The translations under genes were made by a program, and so were the position numbers. A stretch of DNA of 64,000 nt from Chryseobacterium indologenes. GTDB taxonomy: Bacteria > Bacteroidota > Bacteroidia > Flavobacteriales > Weeksellaceae. The stretch covers positions 434,001 to 498,000 of the forward strand of contig NZ_CP074372.1 of the NCBI RefSeq assembly GCF_018362995.1. Reading direction: 5' to 3'. Under the pieces are notes generated by a model. That model did no database searches. It saw only the letters and a program-made list of their open reading frames with translations, and was not told where the DNA came from. This document shows positions 19,471 to 29,780 of the stretch, one piece after another. The stretch's first letter is position 1, and the number at the start of each line of letters is the position of its first letter.

Positions 19471-20853
19471 ATGAATATCCGTACAATCCATATAAGTTTC
19501 ATTGCGCTGATAGGTTTATTTTCAATGGGAACTGCCCAAAACCCAATTATTCAGACCAATTATACTGCAGATCCAGCGCCAATGGTGTACAATGACAGGC
19601 TGTATGTGTATACCACTCACGATGAAGACGATTCTACCTGGTTTACCATGAACGACTGGAAAGTATATTCCACCAATGATATGGTGAACTGGACAGATCA
19701 CGGCAAAATACTCTCGTATAAAGACTTTGAGTGGGCAAAACGCGATGCCTGGGCCGCACAATGTGTAGAAAGAAACGGAAAGTTTTTTATCTATGTTCCG
19801 ATGTGGTCCAAAACCAATAACAAAGGCGCTATAGGGGTTGCTGTTGGTGACAGTCCGTTTGGGCCTTTTCATGATCCGCTGGGAAAACCTCTCGTTCAGA
19901 GCGAATGGGGGGATATTGATCCCACAGTTTTTGTGGATGATGACGGACAGGCACACATGTACTGGGGAAATCCCAAGCTTAAATACGTAAAGCTGAACGA
20001 AGATATGATCTCCTATTCCGGAAATATTGTAGAAGTTCCGATGACGGAAGAATCATTTGGCAAAAGAGACGGGAAACCTAACCCGGAAAGACCCACAAAA
20101 TACGAGGAAGGCCCGTGGCTGTACAAAAGGAAAAACCTGTATTATCTTTTCTGGCCGGGTGGTCCGCTTCCTGAATTCATAGGATATTCTACAGGTAAAA
20201 CAGCACAGGGACCATGGAAATATGGAGGAATTGTAATGCCTACTGAAGGGAAATCATTCACCAATCATCCCGGTGTTATTGATTTCCGGGGGAAAACGTA
20301 TTTCTTTTATCACAATGGGGCATTGCCAGGCGGAAGCGGTTTTACAAGATCGGTAAGTCTGGAAGAGCTTACATTCAATAAAGACGGTTCCATCTCACCA
20401 TTTAAAATGACCAACGGAATTACAAAAGCTATCGCGACAGTTAATCCTTATTCATTCAATCAGGCAGAAATGATTGCCTGGTCGGAAAATGTAAAATCCT
20501 ATCAGAATAAAGAGGCTGGTGTTTTCATCAAAGCAAAGAAAAATGGAGCATATACCAGTGTAAAGAATGTAGATTTCCGGAAAAAAGGAGCTGCTGCCTT
20601 CTCTGCAAGAGTAGGAACGACCCATAACAGTGACGTCACAATGACCATTCATCTGGATGCTGTGAACGGCCCGGTTGCTGCAATGGTAAAGGTTCCGCTG
20701 ACGGGCGGGGATGACCGCTGGGAAACCGTAAAAGTTCAGCTTACTGAAAAAATTACTGGTGTTCATGATCTGTATTTTGTATTCAATGGAAAAGCCTCAA
20801 CAGATATTATGTATTTCGACTACTGGACCTTTCTTGAAAATAATGAGTTATGA
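19471..20853 (+). CDS. Secreted GH43 arabinoxylan arabinofuranohydrolase-like enzyme with CBM6
   Basis: 460 residues, signal peptide ending TAQ at residue 23. The GH43 propeller has Asp34 ([10 protein letters not shown]), Asp150 ([12 protein letters not shown]) and Glu213 (YEEGPWLY). From about residue 330 the protein continues into a CBM6-type jelly roll. The markers are the [10 protein letters not shown] opening, a [15 protein letters not shown] strand and the closing [11 protein letters not shown] and [10 protein letters not shown]. This GH43-CBM6 layout is that of XynD-like enzymes that release arabinose from decorated xylan. The stop overlaps the start of the GH97 gene by four bases (ATGA), so the two are co-translated. 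Confidence 0.92.
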   Translation: MNIRTIHISFIALIGLFSMGTAQNPIIQTNYTADPAPMVYNDRLYVYTTHDEDDSTWFTMNDWKVYSTNDMVNWTDHGKILSYKDFEWAKRDAWAAQCVERNGKFFIYVPMWSKTNNKGAIGVAVGDSPFGPFHDPLGKPLVQSEWGDIDPTVFVDDDGQAHMYWGNPKLKYVKLNEDMISYSGNIVEVPMTEESFGKRDGKPNPERPTKYEEGPWLYKRKNLYYLFWPGGPLPEFIGYSTGKTAQGPWKYGGIVMPTEGKSFTNHPGVIDFRGKTYFFYHNGALPGGSGFTRSVSLEELTFNKDGSISPFKMTNGITKAIATVNPYSFNQAEMIAWSENVKSYQNKEAGVFIKAKKNGAYTSVKNVDFRKKGAAAFSARVGTTHNSDVTMTIHLDAVNGPVAAMVKVPLTGGDDRWETVKVQLTEKITGVHDLYFVFNGKASTDIMYFDYWTFLENNEL

Positions 20854-22793
20854 GAAAAAAAGTTTTATATATCGTATTCAGCCTGTTTCTGATCAGCAAA
20901 AGCTTTGCGCAAGTAGCAGAAATTTCAAGTCCGGACGGACACCTGAAGCTTCAGGTTTTTTCAGAAGAGGGAAAAGCATCGTATAATGTTATCCTTCAGG
21001 GAAAAGCAATGCTTGAAAAATCCCCGCTGGGCCTGGTAACCAATGAGTCCGATTTTTCAAAGGATCTGAAATTTGTGGACAGCAAAAAGGATATTGTTTC
21101 TAAGAAATATACGAACGAAAAAATCAAAAAATCTGAGATTGATTATAAGGCCAATACTTTATTGGTTAACTTCAGTAATGCAGACCAGCATCAGATAGGC
21201 ATTGAATTTCAGGTGAGCAATAACAATATTGCTTTCCGCTACAATATTCTACCGATGAAAGAGCGGCTGAGTGTTGTGGTACAGTCAGAAATTACAGGGT
21301 ACAGATTCCCTTCACAGACCACTACTTTTCTTTCACCTATGATGAAGCCTATGACAGGTTTTGCACGCACCGCACCAAGCTATGAAAGTGGCTATAAAGC
21401 CGATGCAGAGCTGGGAACACCGTCTGATTACGGCTACGTTTTCCCCGGTCTTTTCCATATTGGAAATGAAGGCTGGATATTGCTTTCCGAAACAGGAGTA
21501 AACAGTACATATTGTGCTTCACACCTTGAAAACACAGCAGAAAGAAGCCTTTACAAAGTAGCCTATCCGAACATTGCTGAAAACAATGGTTTCGGAAGTA
21601 CAGGAGCAGCCGTTTCACTTCCTGGAAAAACGCCTTGGAGAACAATTACAGTGGGCAGTTCTTTGAAACCCATCGTAGAAACTACCATTCCTTTTGATGT
21701 CGTAGATCCGATGTATGAGCCTTCACAGGAGTATCAGTTTGGAAAATCTACGTGGAGCTGGATTCTGTGGCAGGACAAAAGCATGAACTATGATGATCAG
21801 GTGAAATTCATAGACCTTGCTGCTGCTCTGAAATATCAGTTTATTCTTATGGATGCGCTTTGGGATAAAAATATAGGTAAAGACCGTATGAGAGAGCTTA
21901 TTCAATATGCAAAATCAAAAAATGTAGGGGTATTGCTTTGGTACAACTCCAACGGAGCAGCCAATGACGCACCGATGGGACCGAGAAACAAAATGAGCTC
22001 ATCCGTTGAACGTAAAAAGGAAATGAAGTGGCTGAAAGATGTCGGTGTAAAAGGGCTAAAAGTGGATTTCTTCGGAGGAGACAAACAGGAAACCATGCGT
22101 CTTTACGAAGATATTCTGTCAGATGCCAATGATTTTGGATTAACCATTATTTTTCACGGAGCCACGGTACCTAGAGGCTGGGAAGTGATGTACCCGAATT
22201 ATGCAGGAAGCGAAGCCGTTCTTGCCTCAGAAATGCTCTATTTCTCAGAAGAGGTACGCAGGCAGGAAGCTTTTTTTGCCACGCTTCATCCTTTTATCAG
22301 AAATACGGTGGGAAGTATGGAATTCGGAGGAACTTTTCTCAATACATATTTAACCGAGTCCAACAGAGACAAAAATAAAAGACATACCACGGATAGCTTT
22401 CAGCTGGCTACAGCAGTCCTGTTTCAGAATCCCGTTCAGATGTTTGGTATCATGCCGAATAACCTGACCGATGCTCCGAAGTTTCAGCTGGATTTTATGA
22501 AAGAAATCCCGACACTTTGGGATGAAACCGTTTTTATAGATGGTTATCCCGGGAAATATGCCGTGGTGGCGAGAAGACATGCGGATCAATGGTATGTGGC
22601 TGGTGTAAATGCTGAGAAACAATCCCGGAAACTGAAAATAAAACTTCAGATGTTTGCCGGGAAAACAGTCAGGTTGATTAATGATGATGCTCAGGGAAAT
22701 TCCTCAGAAAAAGAGGTTAAAGTGAATGCAAAAGGTGATTTTACGATTGAAATTCAGCCGAACGGAGGATTTGTAATAAGAATTAAAGATTGA
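20850..22793 (+). CDS. Secreted GH97 glycosidase, retaining (alpha-galactosidase) type
   Basis: 647 residues with signal peptide ending FAQ at residue 21. The layout is an N-terminal beta-sandwich (about 22-290), a TIM barrel starting near [11 protein letters not shown], and a C-terminal beta domain. Asp406 in [12 protein letters not shown] sits where retaining GH97 alpha-galactosidases have their nucleophile; the inverting alpha-glucosidase branch (SusB) uses glutamates elsewhere. That suggests removal of alpha-galactose or a similar alpha-linked side sugar, such as in complex cereal xylan. This is inference, since GH97 is broad. It overlaps the upstream GH43 gene by four bases and the TTG-extended frame of the next gene. 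Confidence 0.9.
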   Translation: MRKKVLYIVFSLFLISKSFAQVAEISSPDGHLKLQVFSEEGKASYNVILQGKAMLEKSPLGLVTNESDFSKDLKFVDSKKDIVSKKYTNEKIKKSEIDYKANTLLVNFSNADQHQIGIEFQVSNNNIAFRYNILPMKERLSVVVQSEITGYRFPSQTTTFLSPMMKPMTGFARTAPSYESGYKADAELGTPSDYGYVFPGLFHIGNEGWILLSETGVNSTYCASHLENTAERSLYKVAYPNIAENNGFGSTGAAVSLPGKTPWRTITVGSSLKPIVETTIPFDVVDPMYEPSQEYQFGKSTWSWILWQDKSMNYDDQVKFIDLAAALKYQFILMDALWDKNIGKDRMRELIQYAKSKNVGVLLWYNSNGAANDAPMGPRNKMSSSVERKKEMKWLKDVGVKGLKVDFFGGDKQETMRLYEDILSDANDFGLTIIFHGATVPRGWEVMYPNYAGSEAVLASEMLYFSEEVRRQEAFFATLHPFIRNTVGSMEFGGTFLNTYLTESNRDKNKRHTTDSFQLATAVLFQNPVQMFGIMPNNLTDAPKFQLDFMKEIPTLWDETVFIDGYPGKYAVVARRHADQWYVAGVNAEKQSRKLKIKLQMFAGKTVRLINDDAQGNSSEKEVKVNAKGDFTIEIQPNGGFVIRIKD

Positions 22794-22813
22794 TAAAACG
22801 AAAAACAGAAAAA

Positions 22814-24034
22814 ATGCGCTTCAAAAGCTTATATATCTTTATCATCTCGGGATTTTTGGTTTCCTGCTCTTCCTCACGAAGTCTGGAAAAACAGTCATCC
22901 AAAGGCCAATGGCTCACTACCTGGGCAACAGCCCCCCAATTGGTAGAACCTAAAAACCTTGCGCCGGAACCGGGACTTTCGGGGAATACCCTGCGTCAGA
23001 TTGTGCGTATATCTGTGGGTGGAAAAAAATTGCGGTTACGTTTTTCCAACAAATACTCCATGGACAGCTTGGCGGTAAAAGCCGTTTCGATTGCCGTGCC
23101 GTCCGATAGCAGCAATGTGGATGCCGCCACCATCAGATCATTAACGTTTGAGAAGAAAAACAATTTTAAAATTGCTCCCGGATCCGATATTTATTCTGAT
23201 GAGGTGAACTTTAATCTGAAACCTAATTCGTTGCTGGCCATTACAATTTCTTATACAAAAGTAACCCAATCTGTCACCGGACATCCAGCTTCAAGAACAA
23301 CTTCTTTCATTGTTAAAGGTGAGCAGACCAATGCTGCGGTATTTAAAAATCCAGTAAAGACAGATCACTGGTATTCGCTTTTTAACATCGATGTAAAGAC
23401 TGATGAACCCTCATATGCTGTTGCAATCATGGGAAATTCCATTACCGACGGAAGAGGATCAGGAACCAACAGACAGAATCGCTGGCCGGATATTTTTTCG
23501 CAGCGGTTACTGGCAAATCCTTCTACCAGGAATATAAGTGTGCTTAATTTCGGGATCGGGGGGAATTGTGTGGTGCGTGGCGGTTTGGGTCCTACAGCAT
23601 TAGATCGTTTCGATTATAACATCCTCAATCAGCAGGGTGTAAAATGGCTGATCATTCTGGAAGGAGTGAATGATCTGGGAGGAACAAGAGATCCTGATGA
23701 CGCCTTCAAAAGAACAGAAGAACTGATTGCCGCTTACCAGGTGATGATCGATAAGGCACATACTAACGGAATCAAAGTGTACGGAGCAACGATTCTTCCT
23801 TTCGGAAAGTCGTTCTACGAAAAACCTTTCCGTATCGAAGCATGGAGAAAAGTAAATGACTGGATCAGAAACAGCGGGAAGTTTGATGCTGTCATCGATT
23901 TTGCCAAACACATGCAGAGTGAAAACCCGGAGGTCATCTTAAATGATATGCATGATCATGATTTTCTTCACCCCAATGAAGCCGGCTACAGGAGAATGGG
24001 AGAATTTGTTGATCTGAACTTATTTAAAAATTAA
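22814..24034 (+). CDS. SGNH/GDSL-family esterase lipoprotein
   Basis: 406 residues from ATG 22814. An in-frame TTG at 22790, overlapping the GH97 stop, would add eight residues, but the lipoprotein signal MRFKSLYIFIISGFLVSC starts cleanly at 22814 with acyl-Cys18. An N-terminal beta domain (about 30-190) precedes the SGNH hydrolase core. The core has block I in AIMGNSITDGRGSG (Ser near 209), block II Gly in NFGIGGN, block III Asn in LEGVNDLGG and block V Asp-x-x-His in DFLHPNEAGYRRMG. It is likely a surface or periplasmic deacetylase acting on acetylated xylan; the substrate is inferred from the neighbours. Confidence 0.87.
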   Translation: MRFKSLYIFIISGFLVSCSSSRSLEKQSSKGQWLTTWATAPQLVEPKNLAPEPGLSGNTLRQIVRISVGGKKLRLRFSNKYSMDSLAVKAVSIAVPSDSSNVDAATIRSLTFEKKNNFKIAPGSDIYSDEVNFNLKPNSLLAITISYTKVTQSVTGHPASRTTSFIVKGEQTNAAVFKNPVKTDHWYSLFNIDVKTDEPSYAVAIMGNSITDGRGSGTNRQNRWPDIFSQRLLANPSTRNISVLNFGIGGNCVVRGGLGPTALDRFDYNILNQQGVKWLIILEGVNDLGGTRDPDDAFKRTEELIAAYQVMIDKAHTNGIKVYGATILPFGKSFYEKPFRIEAWRKVNDWIRNSGKFDAVIDFAKHMQSENPEVILNDMHDHDFLHPNEAGYRRMGEFVDLNLFKN

Positions 24035-24051
24035 AATCAAAAATATATAGT

Positions 24052-26574
24052 ATGAATTTTACAAAAAACATTTCGTTGTTTCTTACGTTGTTGTTTATAT
24101 TTTTTGTAAAAGCAGCCGAACCTTTTATTTCTTTTGCCAGGACAGAAAATTCGGTGGTATTGAAAGATAACAATTCAGGTTTGACACTGTTTTCAGACAG
24201 CGATTCGGATAAAGGAATTCTGCGTGCCGTTGCAAATCTTCAATCCGATTTTCAAAAAGTAACAGGTGTTCAGCCTCATCTTATTTCCCAAAATTCCGGT
24301 GTGAACGGAATGATTATCATTATTGGTGAAGCAGGTAAAAGCAAGACCATTGATGGTTTAATCAGGCAAAAAAAGCTGGATGGAAAAGCATTGGCAGGGA
24401 AAAGAGAAAAATATATCATTCAGAATGTCAGTAATCCTTTTTCGGGCGTTTCTGAGGCTATCGTGATTGCAGGAAGCGATAAAAGAGGAACCATTTACGG
24501 AATCTATGAAATGTCCCAGCAGATAGGTGTTTCGCCCTGGTATTACTGGGCAGATGTTCCGGTTGAGAAAAAAGATAATGTATACTTTAAAAAAGGAATT
24601 TATACCGATGGTGAGCCTGCTGTAGAGTATCGTGGTATTTTCCTTAATGATGAAGAGCCTTCACTCGGAGGCTGGGCAAGAGCAACTTTTGGTGGAGTAA
24701 ACAGTAAGTTCTACGAAAAAGTTTTTGAACTGATTCTACGTCTTAAAGGAAACTATATCTGGCCGGCAATGTGGGGAAAAGCGTTTTATGACGATGACCC
24801 TTTGAGCGGCCCTTTAGCAAATGAAATGGGTATTGTCATGGGAACTTCTCACCATGAGCCTATGGCTTTGGCACAAACCGACTGGCACAGGTATATCAAA
24901 AAAAATAACCTCCCGAATGTCTGGGACTACGCTAAAAATGCAGAAGTGCTGCAAAAATTCTGGAGATCCGGAATGGAAAGAAGCAAAAACTGGGAAAAGC
25001 TTGTTACAGTGGGAATGCGGGGTGACGGTGACGAAGCGATGGGAGAGGGAACCAATATTTCCCTGCTCGAGAAAATTGTAAAAGATCAGCGTAAAATCAT
25101 TGCAGATGTTACCAGAAAAAAAGCTGAGAAAACACCTCAGGTCTGGGCATTGTATAAAGAAGTTCAGGACTATTATGATAAAGGAATGCGGGTTCCGGAT
25201 GATGTGATCCTGCTGTTCTGTGATGATAACTGGGGAAATGTAAGAAAGCTTCCAGACCTTTCAAAACCTTTGCATAAAGGAGGCTATGGAATCTATTATC
25301 ATTTCGACTATGTAGGCGGACCGAGAAATTCCAAATGGATCAACATAAGCCCTATCCAAAGAGTTTGGGAACAGATGAATCTTTCTTATGAACATAAAGT
25401 AGATAAGCTTTGGGTAGTGAATGTGGGAGATTTAAAACCCATGGAATTTCCGATCAGTTTTTTTCTGGAAATGGCCTGGAATCCAAAACAGTTTAATGCT
25501 AAAAATCTTTTGGAATATACTGAAAAATGGGCTGCACAGCAGTTTGGAGAAAAACATGCAAAAGAAATTGCGAGGATGATTAATCTGTATGCCAAATACA
25601 ACAGAAGAGTTACCCCTGAAACCCTTGACAGCAAAACGTACAGCCTTGAAAATTACCATGAATTTGAAACGGTTTTAAATGATTACAGAGCATTGGCTGT
25701 AGAAGCTTTACGTTTAAAAGAGCAGATTCCTGCCGAATACCAGGATGCTTATTATCAGTTGGTTTTATATCCTATCGATGCATGCAGCAATTTGTATGAA
25801 ATGTACTATGCGGTAGCAAAAAACAGGAAATTAGCAGCTCAATATGACTTAAAAGCAAATTATTACGCTGATAAGGTAAAAGAGTGTTTTGAGAGAAATG
25901 CTTATCTGGATTATAAATACAATAATGAGATTGCCGGCGGGAAGTGGCAGCATATGATGGATCAGATGAGAATAGGATACAAAACATGGGCAGATGGAAA
26001 AGAAAACATAATGCCTGAAGTTACCTATGTATATGATGATAATGCTTCGAAAGAAAAAATATTTCAGGAGAAAAACGGCTATGTTTCCATTGAAGCAGAA
26101 AATTTTGCAAGAATGAACAGTTCAGACAGAATCCATTGGGAAGTGATTCCTGATTTTGGGAAAACAAAATCCGGCGTGACAACCTTTCCACAGAATGCTT
26201 ATCCAAAAACTGATGAAAATATCTGGCTTGAATATGATATCAATTTTGAATCAAAAGGCGAGTTTGAAGTCCAATTATTATTAGCTCCGACTTTAAATTT
26301 TAATCATAATAAAGGATTGCGTTATGAGATTTCTTTTGATAACGAAACTCCGCAAATTGTCAACTTCAATGGTCATTACAAAGGAGAGTTGGGAAGATGG
26401 CAGTCCGAACATATCATTAAATCCGTTACAAAACATTCGATTCAGCAAGCAGGAAAACATACTTTACGATTCAGAGTGCTGGAACCCGGAATTGTCCTGG
26501 AGAAACTCCTGATCAACACCGGAGGTTTAAAACCCTCTTACCTGGGCGCTCCGGAAAGCGAAATGCTTCACTGA
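24052..26574 (+). CDS. Secreted GH115 xylan alpha-1,2-glucuronidase
   Basis: 840 residues with an N-terminal hydrophobic signal peptide (about 1-22). GH115 enzymes remove (4-O-methyl-)glucuronic acid from internal xylose units of xylan. Typical family segments visible are GIYEMSQQIGVSPWYYWADVPV (quoted here only in part: SPWYYWADVPV, about 161-171), YRGIFLNDEEPSLGGWA, KGNYIWPAMWGKAF, MGTSHHEPMALAQTDW (about 263-278), MRGDGDEAM, LLFCDDNWGNVRKLP and YHFDYVGGPRN. The C-terminal 180 residues form the additional beta domain of the family. It complements the GH67 at 51174, which acts on chain-end units. It closes the debranching run; no terminator is obvious after it. Confidence 0.94.
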   Translation: MNFTKNISLFLTLLFIFFVKAAEPFISFARTENSVVLKDNNSGLTLFSDSDSDKGILRAVANLQSDFQKVTGVQPHLISQNSGVNGMIIIIGEAGKSKTIDGLIRQKKLDGKALAGKREKYIIQNVSNPFSGVSEAIVIAGSDKRGTIYGIYEMSQQIGVSPWYYWADVPVEKKDNVYFKKGIYTDGEPAVEYRGIFLNDEEPSLGGWARATFGGVNSKFYEKVFELILRLKGNYIWPAMWGKAFYDDDPLSGPLANEMGIVMGTSHHEPMALAQTDWHRYIKKNNLPNVWDYAKNAEVLQKFWRSGMERSKNWEKLVTVGMRGDGDEAMGEGTNISLLEKIVKDQRKIIADVTRKKAEKTPQVWALYKEVQDYYDKGMRVPDDVILLFCDDNWGNVRKLPDLSKPLHKGGYGIYYHFDYVGGPRNSKWINISPIQRVWEQMNLSYEHKVDKLWVVNVGDLKPMEFPISFFLEMAWNPKQFNAKNLLEYTEKWAAQQFGEKHAKEIARMINLYAKYNRRVTPETLDSKTYSLENYHEFETVLNDYRALAVEALRLKEQIPAEYQDAYYQLVLYPIDACSNLYEMYYAVAKNRKLAAQYDLKANYYADKVKECFERNAYLDYKYNNEIAGGKWQHMMDQMRIGYKTWADGKENIMPEVTYVYDDNASKEKIFQEKNGYVSIEAENFARMNSSDRIHWEVIPDFGKTKSGVTTFPQNAYPKTDENIWLEYDINFESKGEFEVQLLLAPTLNFNHNKGLRYEISFDNETPQIVNFNGHYKGELGRWQSEHIIKSVTKHSIQQAGKHTLRFRVLEPGIVLEKLLINTGGLKPSYLGAPESEMLH

Positions 26575-26841
26575 GTGACCAATACTCATCACAAACAACA
26601 CTTTAATTATGAAACACTAATCTTAATTCACATTCCAATCTGAAATACAGTTCCCTGACAGAGAATGAAGAGAAAAAGCAGCGGATGATTTTGTAAACAG
26701 CTTTATTTAACAGATCGCTGCCTGATCTATTTCAGGGTATTTCCTGACGGTTTTTGAAAATAAACTGTCTTGATGGGGAATCTATTGCCCTTACTCTAAT
26801 TATTTGCAATCAAAATCACGAATATTTAAAACTAAACCATT

Positions 26842-29577
26842 ATGAAAAAACTTTTAAATCTTGTCAGCATTCATTCTATATTGTTTTTCAGTTGTCTGGC
26901 GCATGGACAGCTTACCACTGTAAAAATTGATAAGAATACAGCTTATCAGAAAATAAAAGGGTTCGGGGGATTTGTCTGCAGTCCTCAGTTTGCGTATAAC
27001 CATATGTCAACCTCAGAAATTCAGACGCTTTGGGGAGCTTCCAGTGAAGGTGGATATAATATTATGAGATTGTATATCCCTGAAAATAGCAGTAACTGGA
27101 GTTCCGTACTGGCTACAGCACAGCTTGCCAAATCTATGGGGCTTACCATTTTTGCTTCGCCGTGGACAATGCCCGCAGCCTGGAAAACCAATAACCATGT
27201 AAATGCTGTCTATACCGATACCAATGGTGTACAGCAGATTGGATATTTAAAGCCGGAAAATTATCAGGATTATGCACTTTATCTTAACAGTTTTGTTACC
27301 TATCTTCAGAACAACGGAGTTGATCTTGATTATATCTCCATTCAAAATGAGCCGGATGAGATGGCCCAGTATCAGGGATGCATCTGGACTCCTGCACAAA
27401 TTACCAATTTTATCAAAAATTACGGACAGCTTATCAATTGTAAAGTGATTGCCCCGGAAAGTGTGGGATTTACGGATAATTTTGCCAGTGCTTTGCTGGA
27501 CCCTTCGGCAATGGCTAATTTTGAAGTGTATGGAGGGCATCAATATGGGCTTATGCAGTCCACCTACAAACAATTCCAGAATTACAACAAAGAAATCTGG
27601 CAGACAGAATATCTGATCAACTGGAACTCTTCATCTACCCAGCCGGCCCGAGATTTCAGCTGGAATACGGATGCTTTTACTTTCGCCGGCAGTGTCAACA
27701 ATGCATTATTGGGTAATGTCAATGCATGGATCCATTACTCTGCCAAACGTTATTATGGCTTAATGGGTGACGGAACTTACGGAACTCCTGCAGGAGTAAT
27801 GACCAAAAGAGGCTATATTCTTTCAAATTATGCCAAATACACAACAGGAAAAACGAGAATAGAAGCCAAATGGGATGACAAAACCGGAGTTTTACAAGGC
27901 TCTTCCTATATTTCCCAGGACGGCAATCAGGTGGTTCTTATGGTCATCAATCCTTCTCAGAATACGTATAGCCTGAAGGTTGATCTGCCTTTTTATACTA
28001 CTTCGGGAACAAAGATATTGACCAACACACAATCCAATATGGTAAGTACACCTATTTCTTTGAGTACAGCAACGTTCCGGCCAACGGCTGATATCAGCCC
28101 TTCTAGTGTTATGACTTTTGTTTTCAATAAAAGTGGTGACAGACCTGCTTCTCTGATGACAGGCGGTGATATTCATTATAATAAAATCGAAACGCAAACG
28201 GCTACCAGTACAGCTTTTGGGACAGGATTCAATATCAGCAATACAACGGTGACGTTCTCCAATCCAAGTCCTCTTATCAGTAATAATATGACTGCGGCTA
28301 ACGGATATCTTCAGCTTAATGACCGATATAATAAACTGATTCTGCATGTAAACAGCTATACAACAGCAGGACAAAGCTATTCGGACAATACAACTTTATA
28401 CTATATCAACAGTCAGGGGGCAACGAAATCATATAATTACGGTAAAATTAATTTTCCGCAGGGAGGAAATTTTGATATTACATTAGATATTTCAAGACAG
28501 GTGCTTACAGACGGATGCAAAGGGATTTTAGGACTGAGAAACTCCAATTACAGCTCTGTGCTTACGATTAATCTGGGAGATGTTTATTTCAACGTAGGAA
28601 ATGAAATTGCTTCTAAATTCGGCGGAACTTATTCCGCAAGCGACAGCTATCTGATGGATGCCCTGGAAAACGGCTACTACACTTCTGTAGATTTCAGAAA
28701 TGCAGCAGGCGTTACTTCCTCCAATAACTGGCAGCCTATGAGTGCTAACACTAACAGCATTTATTATGTGAATTCAAACGTAAGTTCATCTGCCAATAAT
28801 GTGATTTCAGGGACAGCTTGTTCAAATCTTGTCCTTTCCGGTCAGGGTATGGATTTTCAGGTGCCGTTTAACTTTACAGCCAATACAGCTTCTTACAGTC
28901 GTACATTTAATGGTTACGACGTGTTGATCCTGCCATTCCAGGCTAATATACCGTCCGGGGTTACTGCTTATATGATGTCACCGGATGCAAATAATATCAA
29001 CTGTACTGCAATTTCAAACGGAATCATTCCTGCAAATACACCTGTAATCATCAATGCGACAGGAAATATTACTTTCAACGGTACAGGAAACGTCTCTACT
29101 CCCAAAGCAATTACTGTTAACCAGATGAATGGAGTTTATCAGAACATTAAAGTTCCGGCCAATGCTTATGTGCTGAAAACAGAAAACGGAGTAACAGGCT
29201 TCTATAAAGTAACTGCCGGAAGTGAGCCTGCAATAAGGTCTTTTAAAGCATATCTTACAGAAGAAAATGCCTATTCTGCCAATGTTCTTCCTTTAAATTT
29301 CGGATCATTAGACGCCAGAAATATTCTTGCTGAATCCAAAAAACAAGAAGTGAAAATATATCCTAATCCGGCAAAAGCAGATCTTTTCATTGATTCTGAT
29401 CTTTCAGAAGCTGCTGCAGCCATTTTTGATGCAAAAGGAAGTATCATCAGATCCGAATTGAAAATAAATTCAGGGAAAAACCATATCAATGTGGGAGATT
29501 TCCCGGCTGGTATTTACTTTATTGAGGTTACTCAAAAAAACAATACAATAGTAAAACAAAAATTTATCAAAGAGTAA
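26842..29577 (+). CDS. Secreted GH30 (glucurono)xylanase with T9SS C-terminal sorting domain
   Basis: 911 residues; signal peptide ending HGQ at about 23. The GH30 barrel starts KIKGFGGFVCSPQFAYNH. The acid/base Glu170 is in ISIQNEPDEM and the nucleophile Glu256 in EIWQTEYLIN, followed by the GH30 beta side domain to about 435. A long beta-rich, Ser/Thr/Asn-rich region follows. The last 75 residues (from about VKIYPNPAKADLFI to VKQKFIKE) are a type A T9SS sorting domain, so the enzyme is exported across the outer membrane. Resemblance is to glucuronoxylanases of the XynC type; specificity is inferred. It stands alone, with a 267-base spacer upstream in which I see no clear promoter, and a terminator downstream. 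Confidence 0.92.
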   Translation: MKKLLNLVSIHSILFFSCLAHGQLTTVKIDKNTAYQKIKGFGGFVCSPQFAYNHMSTSEIQTLWGASSEGGYNIMRLYIPENSSNWSSVLATAQLAKSMGLTIFASPWTMPAAWKTNNHVNAVYTDTNGVQQIGYLKPENYQDYALYLNSFVTYLQNNGVDLDYISIQNEPDEMAQYQGCIWTPAQITNFIKNYGQLINCKVIAPESVGFTDNFASALLDPSAMANFEVYGGHQYGLMQSTYKQFQNYNKEIWQTEYLINWNSSSTQPARDFSWNTDAFTFAGSVNNALLGNVNAWIHYSAKRYYGLMGDGTYGTPAGVMTKRGYILSNYAKYTTGKTRIEAKWDDKTGVLQGSSYISQDGNQVVLMVINPSQNTYSLKVDLPFYTTSGTKILTNTQSNMVSTPISLSTATFRPTADISPSSVMTFVFNKSGDRPASLMTGGDIHYNKIETQTATSTAFGTGFNISNTTVTFSNPSPLISNNMTAANGYLQLNDRYNKLILHVNSYTTAGQSYSDNTTLYYINSQGATKSYNYGKINFPQGGNFDITLDISRQVLTDGCKGILGLRNSNYSSVLTINLGDVYFNVGNEIASKFGGTYSASDSYLMDALENGYYTSVDFRNAAGVTSSNNWQPMSANTNSIYYVNSNVSSSANNVISGTACSNLVLSGQGMDFQVPFNFTANTASYSRTFNGYDVLILPFQANIPSGVTAYMMSPDANNINCTAISNGIIPANTPVIINATGNITFNGTGNVSTPKAITVNQMNGVYQNIKVPANAYVLKTENGVTGFYKVTAGSEPAIRSFKAYLTEENAYSANVLPLNFGSLDARNILAESKKQEVKIYPNPAKADLFIDSDLSEAAAAIFDAKGSIIRSELKINSGKNHINVGDFPAGIYFIEVTQKNNTIVKQKFIKE

Positions 29578-29587
29578 ACTGATTCCA

Positions 29588-29618
29588 AAGCCATCATAAA
29601 CATTGCTTATGGTGGCTT
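29588..29618 (+). terminator. Terminator after the GH30 gene
   Basis: AAGCCATCATAA (29588-29599) pairs with TTATGGTGGCTT (29607-29618) over 12 bp with one G-T pair and a 7-base loop, starting 10 bases after the stop. The T-rich tail is short (ATTT). It isolates GH30 from the arabinose-type promoter downstream. Confidence 0.65.
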
Positions 29619-29671
29619 ATTTCCACAATTTGATAGATGAAAACCAAAAGTAAGTAGGATTTACCATTAAT

Positions 29672-29716
29672 TTAAGTGTGTTATTTACATTTATTTAAAA
29701 TAGAACATTATATTTG
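29672..29716 (+). promoter_or_regulatory. Putative AraR-controlled promoter upstream of GH3-GH51
   Basis: An operator-like TTAAGTGT-N7-ACATTTAT lies at 29672-29694, followed by a TATATTTG -7 box at 29709-29716. The same arrangement, with identical 37-base start-to-start spacing and about 45 of 50 bases equal by eye, is found before araB (34907-34951). The next gene (GH3) starts 486 bases further on, after the tandem-repeat array, so the transcript would have a very long leader. Promoter function is inferred from this duplication. Confidence 0.6.
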
Positions 29717-29780
29717 TTTTTCAGTGCATTTATGCTCAATGATACAGGCAATTTGTATAAAATAAGAATGAAAACATAAT

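Noticed and set aside
26575..26841. Promoter for GH30 at AATTATTTGCAATC
   Set aside because: It has TTTG but lacks the TA at the right spacing for TAnnTTTG, so it is not called.
27892..28374. 160-codon minus-strand frame
   Set aside because: Antisense to the middle of the GH30 gene and unlike any protein family I know.
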